Assembly (NCBI GenBank): GCA_033283165.1
Contig: JAWMQL010000001.1
Span: 682,001-746,000 of the forward strand
From: JAWMQL01 sp033283165
Lineage (GTDB): Bacteria > Pseudomonadota > Gammaproteobacteria > Pseudomonadales > Halieaceae
Length of the DNA: 64,000 nt
Direction of reading: 5' to 3'
Shown here: positions 61,398 to 64,000 of the stretch, in pieces
Numbering within the stretch: position 1 is the first letter of the stretch
How the letters are laid out: the number at the start of each line of letters is the position of its first letter
Made by a program: the position numbers and the translations under genes
The notes under the pieces: model-generated
Seen by the model: only the letters and a program-made list of their open reading frames with translations
Told to the model about the DNA's origin: nothing
Database searches by the model: none

Positions 61398-62102
61398 TCA
61401 GGCGGGATCCAGGATTTCGCTGGCCGGCGCGATACCGGCGAAAATGGAGGGTGTTATCCAGTCACTGATATTGCGGGTCAGGGCCGGCGGGCCGACAACC
61501 TGCAGTTTCTTTTCCGCCAGCGCCCTGCGGTAACTGATATCGCCCATCCACAGTTCACACATGGTGCGCAGGTCTACGTTGAAATAAACGTCCACTTCCT
61601 TGCCGGGGTCATGCACACAGACATCCACGTCTTCCCCCTCGACCACCAGCCACCAGGTATCAAAATCCTGCACGTCCACGAAGTGAAAGCGTACCACGGT
61701 CTCGCGGCCGGGCAGTTTATCGGGATTGACGCTGCGTTCCATGTACAGCATGAGTAACTCCAGGTCGAAGTCGTCATCGCCCAGTTTGTGCCGCGCCCAG
61801 CGCATACCCCATTGGCCCACACCCTCCAGTACCGGCAGCAATTCCTTGCAGGACTCGGTGGGGAAATACTCGTAGCCGCGCTGCCCGGGAATCTTGCGGC
61901 GCACCACCAGGCCCTCCTGTTCCAGTGTCACCAGGCGCTTGGTCAGCAGGGTAGGTGAGATGTGGGTCAGCCCTCGCTGCAACTCATTGAAGCGGCTGCC
62001 GCCCATAAGAAGTTCGCGCACGATGAGCAGGGTCCATTTCTCACCCAGTAACTCCATCGCCTTGGAAATCGGGCAGAACTGCCCGTAACCGTTTTCAGCC
62101 AT
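61398..62102 (-). CDS. HxlR-family transcriptional regulator with C-terminal extension
   Basis: A 234-residue regulator. The N-terminal HxlR winged helix is clear (CPISKAMELLGEKWTLLIVRELLMGGSRFNELQRGLTHISPTLLTKRL). The C-terminal half (about 115-234) resembles a sterol-carrier/lipid-binding-like domain. The divergent gap holds two dyads likely to be its sites. It is divergent from the acyl-CoA dehydrogenase-like gene, which it probably controls. Confidence 0.87.
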   Translation of the reverse strand: MAENGYGQFCPISKAMELLGEKWTLLIVRELLMGGSRFNELQRGLTHISPTLLTKRLVTLEQEGLVVRRKIPGQRGYEYFPTESCKELLPVLEGVGQWGMRWARHKLGDDDFDLELLMLYMERSVNPDKLPGRETVVRFHFVDVQDFDTWWLVVEGEDVDVCVHDPGKEVDVYFNVDLRTMCELWMGDISYRRALAEKKLQVVGPPALTRNISDWITPSIFAGIAPASEILDPA

Positions 62103-62123
62103 GCGGATTCTGCTTCAGTTCCT

Positions 62124-62160
62124 GTAGTTGGTTACTCCATAAAGTGTAGTTCATTACTAC
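62124..62160. promoter_or_regulatory. Two operator-like dyads for the HxlR regulator
   Basis: GTAGT-N5-ACTCC (62124-62138) and GTAGT-N5-ACTAC (62146-62160) share the same layout and begin 22 bases apart, about two helical turns. The second is a perfect inverted repeat. Both lie between the HxlR gene start and the divergent flavoprotein gene. Confidence 0.6.
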
Positions 62161-62282
62161 AGATGATGCAGTACTGCCGCTGGCCCCACGGGGATAACCT
62201 GTCAGCGTGACATGACGGGGGATATGTCCCCGGTCCCGCAACTATACTGACAATGGCGGCCGCGCCGCCCGGAGAGTGAGAG

Positions 62283-63437
62283 ATGACAGCCATGACCGCA
62301 ATAACACGCTACCCGCAGCAAAACGACCTGCTCGACTGGGTCGACCAGATAGGCCCGCAATTCGCGGCAAATGGCCAGGACGCAGACGAGCGAGAGGTAT
62401 TTTCGAGGGATAACTACGATCTGCTGGCGGAAGGGCGGGGATTTTCCGGCCTGGTGCCGGCGCAGTATGGTGGCGGTGGGCTGGACTACCGCGACATGGC
62501 GGAGTGCCTGCGACGCCTGGCGCATTACCACCCCTCCACAGCGCTGTCATTTTCCATGCATCAGCACATCGTCGCCGCCAACGTCTACAAGGACCGGCAC
62601 GGCCAGGGCGGTGGTCCCCTGCTGGAGAAAATCGCCGCCAGCGAGCTGCGCCTGGTGAGCACCGGCGCCGGCGACTGGTTGGCGTCCAACGGGGAAATGA
62701 CCCGTGTGGAAGGCGGCTATCGCTATACCGCCACCAAGCACTTCGCCAGCGGTTCACCCGGAGCGGATATGCTCATCACCTCCGGCCCTTTCGAAGACCC
62801 CGAGCAGGGTTGGCAGGTCCTGCATTTCCCGGTTTCGCTGCAAGCGAGGGGGGTCGAAGTGCTCGATAACTGGCACCCCATGGGTATGCGTGGCTCCGGC
62901 TCCAACAGCGTCAAACTGGAGGGGGTGTTCGTCCCGGAGGAGAGCATCGCGGCACGCAGGCCCCGCGGCGATTTCCACGCCATGTACTGCGTCGTGCTGC
63001 CGGTGGCACTGCCCCTTATCATGTCGGTGTACCGCGGCGTGGCAGAAATTGCGGCGGAGAAAGCGCGTATCAACTGCAAGAACAGCAAGGACCCGGTCAC
63101 GCCCTATATCCTTGGGGAGATGGAGACCGCCCTCACCAGCGCCCAGGTCACCGTGGACAGTATGGTCGCGATTACTGACGGCTACGAATTCAGCGCCGAT
63201 GTCGACACGGTTAACGAGATCGTGAAGCGCAAGACCGTCGCCGCCGAGGCCTGCAAGAAGGCCGTTGCCAAGGCGGTGGAGGCCTGCAGTGGTGCCGGAT
63301 TCATGCGCGCCGGTGGTATCGAATGCCTGCTTCGCGACGTGATGGCCAGTCATTTTCACCCGTTACAGGAGAAACGCCAGTACCTGTTCAGCGGTTCCCT
63401 GGCCTTGGGCCAGCAGCCCCCCGGGCAGGCCTTCTAA
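62283..63437 (+). CDS. Acyl-CoA dehydrogenase-like flavoprotein
   Basis: A 384-residue acyl-CoA dehydrogenase-superfamily protein. GLVPAQYGGGGLDYRDM is the N-terminal block, SFSMHQHIVAAN and LRLVSTGAGDWLASNGEMTRV lie in the middle, and RDVMASHFHPLQEKRQYLFSGSLALG ends it. The usual catalytic Glu region (YEGT or equivalent) is not evident, so it may be a monooxygenase-like member (DszC/HsaA type) rather than a dehydrogenase. It is divergent from the HxlR regulator. Confidence 0.75.
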   Translation: MTAMTAITRYPQQNDLLDWVDQIGPQFAANGQDADEREVFSRDNYDLLAEGRGFSGLVPAQYGGGGLDYRDMAECLRRLAHYHPSTALSFSMHQHIVAANVYKDRHGQGGGPLLEKIAASELRLVSTGAGDWLASNGEMTRVEGGYRYTATKHFASGSPGADMLITSGPFEDPEQGWQVLHFPVSLQARGVEVLDNWHPMGMRGSGSNSVKLEGVFVPEESIAARRPRGDFHAMYCVVLPVALPLIMSVYRGVAEIAAEKARINCKNSKDPVTPYILGEMETALTSAQVTVDSMVAITDGYEFSADVDTVNEIVKRKTVAAEACKKAVAKAVEACSGAGFMRAGGIECLLRDVMASHFHPLQEKRQYLFSGSLALGQQPPGQAF

Positions 63438-63461
63438 GAGCGTATCGGGTGATGGCCCGTA

Positions 63462-63491
63462 GTGCACCGGCCCGGCAACGGGCCGGTGCAC
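63462..63491. terminator. Perfect 13-bp hairpin with GCAA loop
   Basis: GTGCACCGGCCCG pairs perfectly with CGGGCCGGTGCAC around GCAA. It lies between the convergent flavoprotein and HAD genes. No U-tract follows on either strand, so its effect as a terminator is unproven. Confidence 0.6.
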
Positions 63492-63520
63492 CGCATTCCC
63501 GCCGGGAATCCTGCCGGACC

Positions 63521-64000
63521 CTATCGCGCCAGGTCCAGCAGGGCGGATAACTGGTCGAAATGGTCGAATACGTGGTCGGCCTCATGGGCATAGTCGGCAT
63601 TTTTTTCCTGCAGATAGAGCACCGAGCGCATACCTGCCCTGGCTGCGGCCTTGATATCGAATTGGAAATCACCGACGTAGGCCAGCCGGGCTGCGGGCAG
63701 TCGCCAGCGCCGGGCAAGCAGCAGCAGACCATCGGGATCTGGTTTGGGACGGGCCATCTCGCGACTCACCAGGTCCAGCGGTGGGGCGCCTAATGTGGAC
63801 AGGGTAAGTTCCGCGGCCGGCCGTGAGTTGCGCGTGACGATGCCCGCGCGCAGGGGAGAGCGGGCGACGGCCTGCAACAACGCCAATGCGCCCGGCATCC
63901 AGCGAGCGCGCTTCGCCCCGGCCATCTCGTACCGGTGTATCACGGCTTCCGCCGCCTGCCGCTCGCGCGCGGATGACAGTCCCGCGATATATTCCAGCAA
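63521..64000 (-). CDS. HAD-family hydrolase, partial
   Basis: The gene runs off the end of the window, so only the C-terminal part (about 159 residues) is seen. LRAGIVTRNSRPAAELTL is HAD motif II (the Thr-Arg-Asn form), KPDPDGLLLL holds the motif III Lys, and YVGDFQFDIKAAARAGM is motif IV. It resembles phosphoglycolate phosphatase-type HAD proteins acting on small phosphorylated metabolites. The N-terminal motif I (DxD) would lie outside. Confidence 0.8.
   Translation of the reverse strand: MLEYIAGLSSARERQAAEAVIHRYEMAGAKRARWMPGALALLQAVARSPLRAGIVTRNSRPAAELTLSTLGAPPLDLVSREMARPKPDPDGLLLLARRWRLPAARLAYVGDFQFDIKAAARAGMRSVLYLQEKNADYAHEADHVFDHFDQLSALLDLAR

Noticed and set aside
1..64000. tRNA or rRNA genes
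   Set aside because: I saw no cloverleaf-like pattern with the usual T-loop sequence and no rRNA-like stretch while reading both strands, though short tRNAs are easy to miss by eye.

Overview
This is a GC-rich chromosomal window (well above 55% G+C by eye) from what looks like a marine, aerobic gammaproteobacterium. The gene set resembles the Halieaceae (OM60/NOR5) or a close relative: two TonB-dependent receptors, a DUF1302/DUF1329/RND export-type operon, many acyl-CoA enzymes, a complete psp envelope-stress locus, and PPK1. The family placement is inferred from gene content, not from a search. I found no rRNA, tRNA, CRISPR array, prophage or intact insertion sequence. Most of the window is ordinary core or lightly accessory chromosome.

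Layout. 0-6 kb: the 3' end of trpS; a decayed DUF222/HNH endonuclease gene that still has an excellent LexA box; a 15-bp tandem repeat; a TonB receptor; a DUF3313-type lipoprotein; a group II truncated hemoglobin; and a membrane protein. 6-14 kb: purC, then a tightly coupled leftward operon YCF48-like propeller > RND/MMPL exporter > DUF1302 > DUF1329. 14-19 kb: enoyl-CoA hydratase and acyl-CoA synthetase, a SulP-STAS-cNMP transporter, a visible remnant of a second acyl-CoA synthetase, and a rhodanese/phosphatase-like protein. 19-24 kb: a leftward operon of TonB receptor > LYS1-like > LYS9-like saccharopine dehydrogenases. 24-35 kb: Nudix hydrolase and cytochrome b, cytochrome c', then a catabolic neighbourhood (KstD-like flavoprotein, CaiB/BaiF CoA-transferase, acyl-CoA dehydrogenase, AraC regulator, aldehyde dehydrogenase, glycerol kinase). 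34.4-37.4 kb: pspF, divergent from a sigma-54-type promoter that drives a small membrane protein and pspABC. 37.4-43 kb: REP-like hairpins and a 24-bp tandem repeat, S-formylglutathione hydrolase, an SpmA/SpmB-like fusion, an AraC regulator, two small proteins and a tandem universal stress protein. 42.6-43.6 kb: a strong candidate small RNA, an unrecognised 134-residue gene and two tandem terminators. 43.6-50.4 kb: ppk1, a DUF808 protein, a 24-bp-stem inverted repeat, a HerA-like ATPase, a zinc peptidase and an MFS transporter. 50.4-55 kb: an M20 peptidase and a leftward operon of VWA lipoprotein > ECF sigma factor > one-TM putative anti-sigma protein. 55-64 kb: a FetB-like permease, a diacylglycerol kinase-like protein, the NfeD/slipin pair, a Ddn-like reductase, a WYL > DUF1232 > PPOX operon, an HxlR regulator divergent from an acyl-CoA dehydrogenase-like flavoprotein, and a partial HAD hydrolase.

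How the genes fit together. Three themes recur: uptake and oxidation of hydrophobic or CoA-linked substrates (receptors, acyl-CoA synthetase, dehydrogenases, hydratase, CoA-transferase, RND/DUF1302/DUF1329 proteins); envelope stress and membrane organisation (psp, NfeD/slipin, VWA-ECF); and local transcriptional control with readable operator-like sites (LexA box, AraC/ACAD gap, HxlR dyads). I do not see a clearly new multi-gene defence or mobile system. The strongest candidates for something undescribed are the sRNA-like locus at about 42.65-42.79 kb, the receptor-saccharopine dehydrogenase operon at 19.3-23.9 kb, and the uncharacterised regulatory operons.
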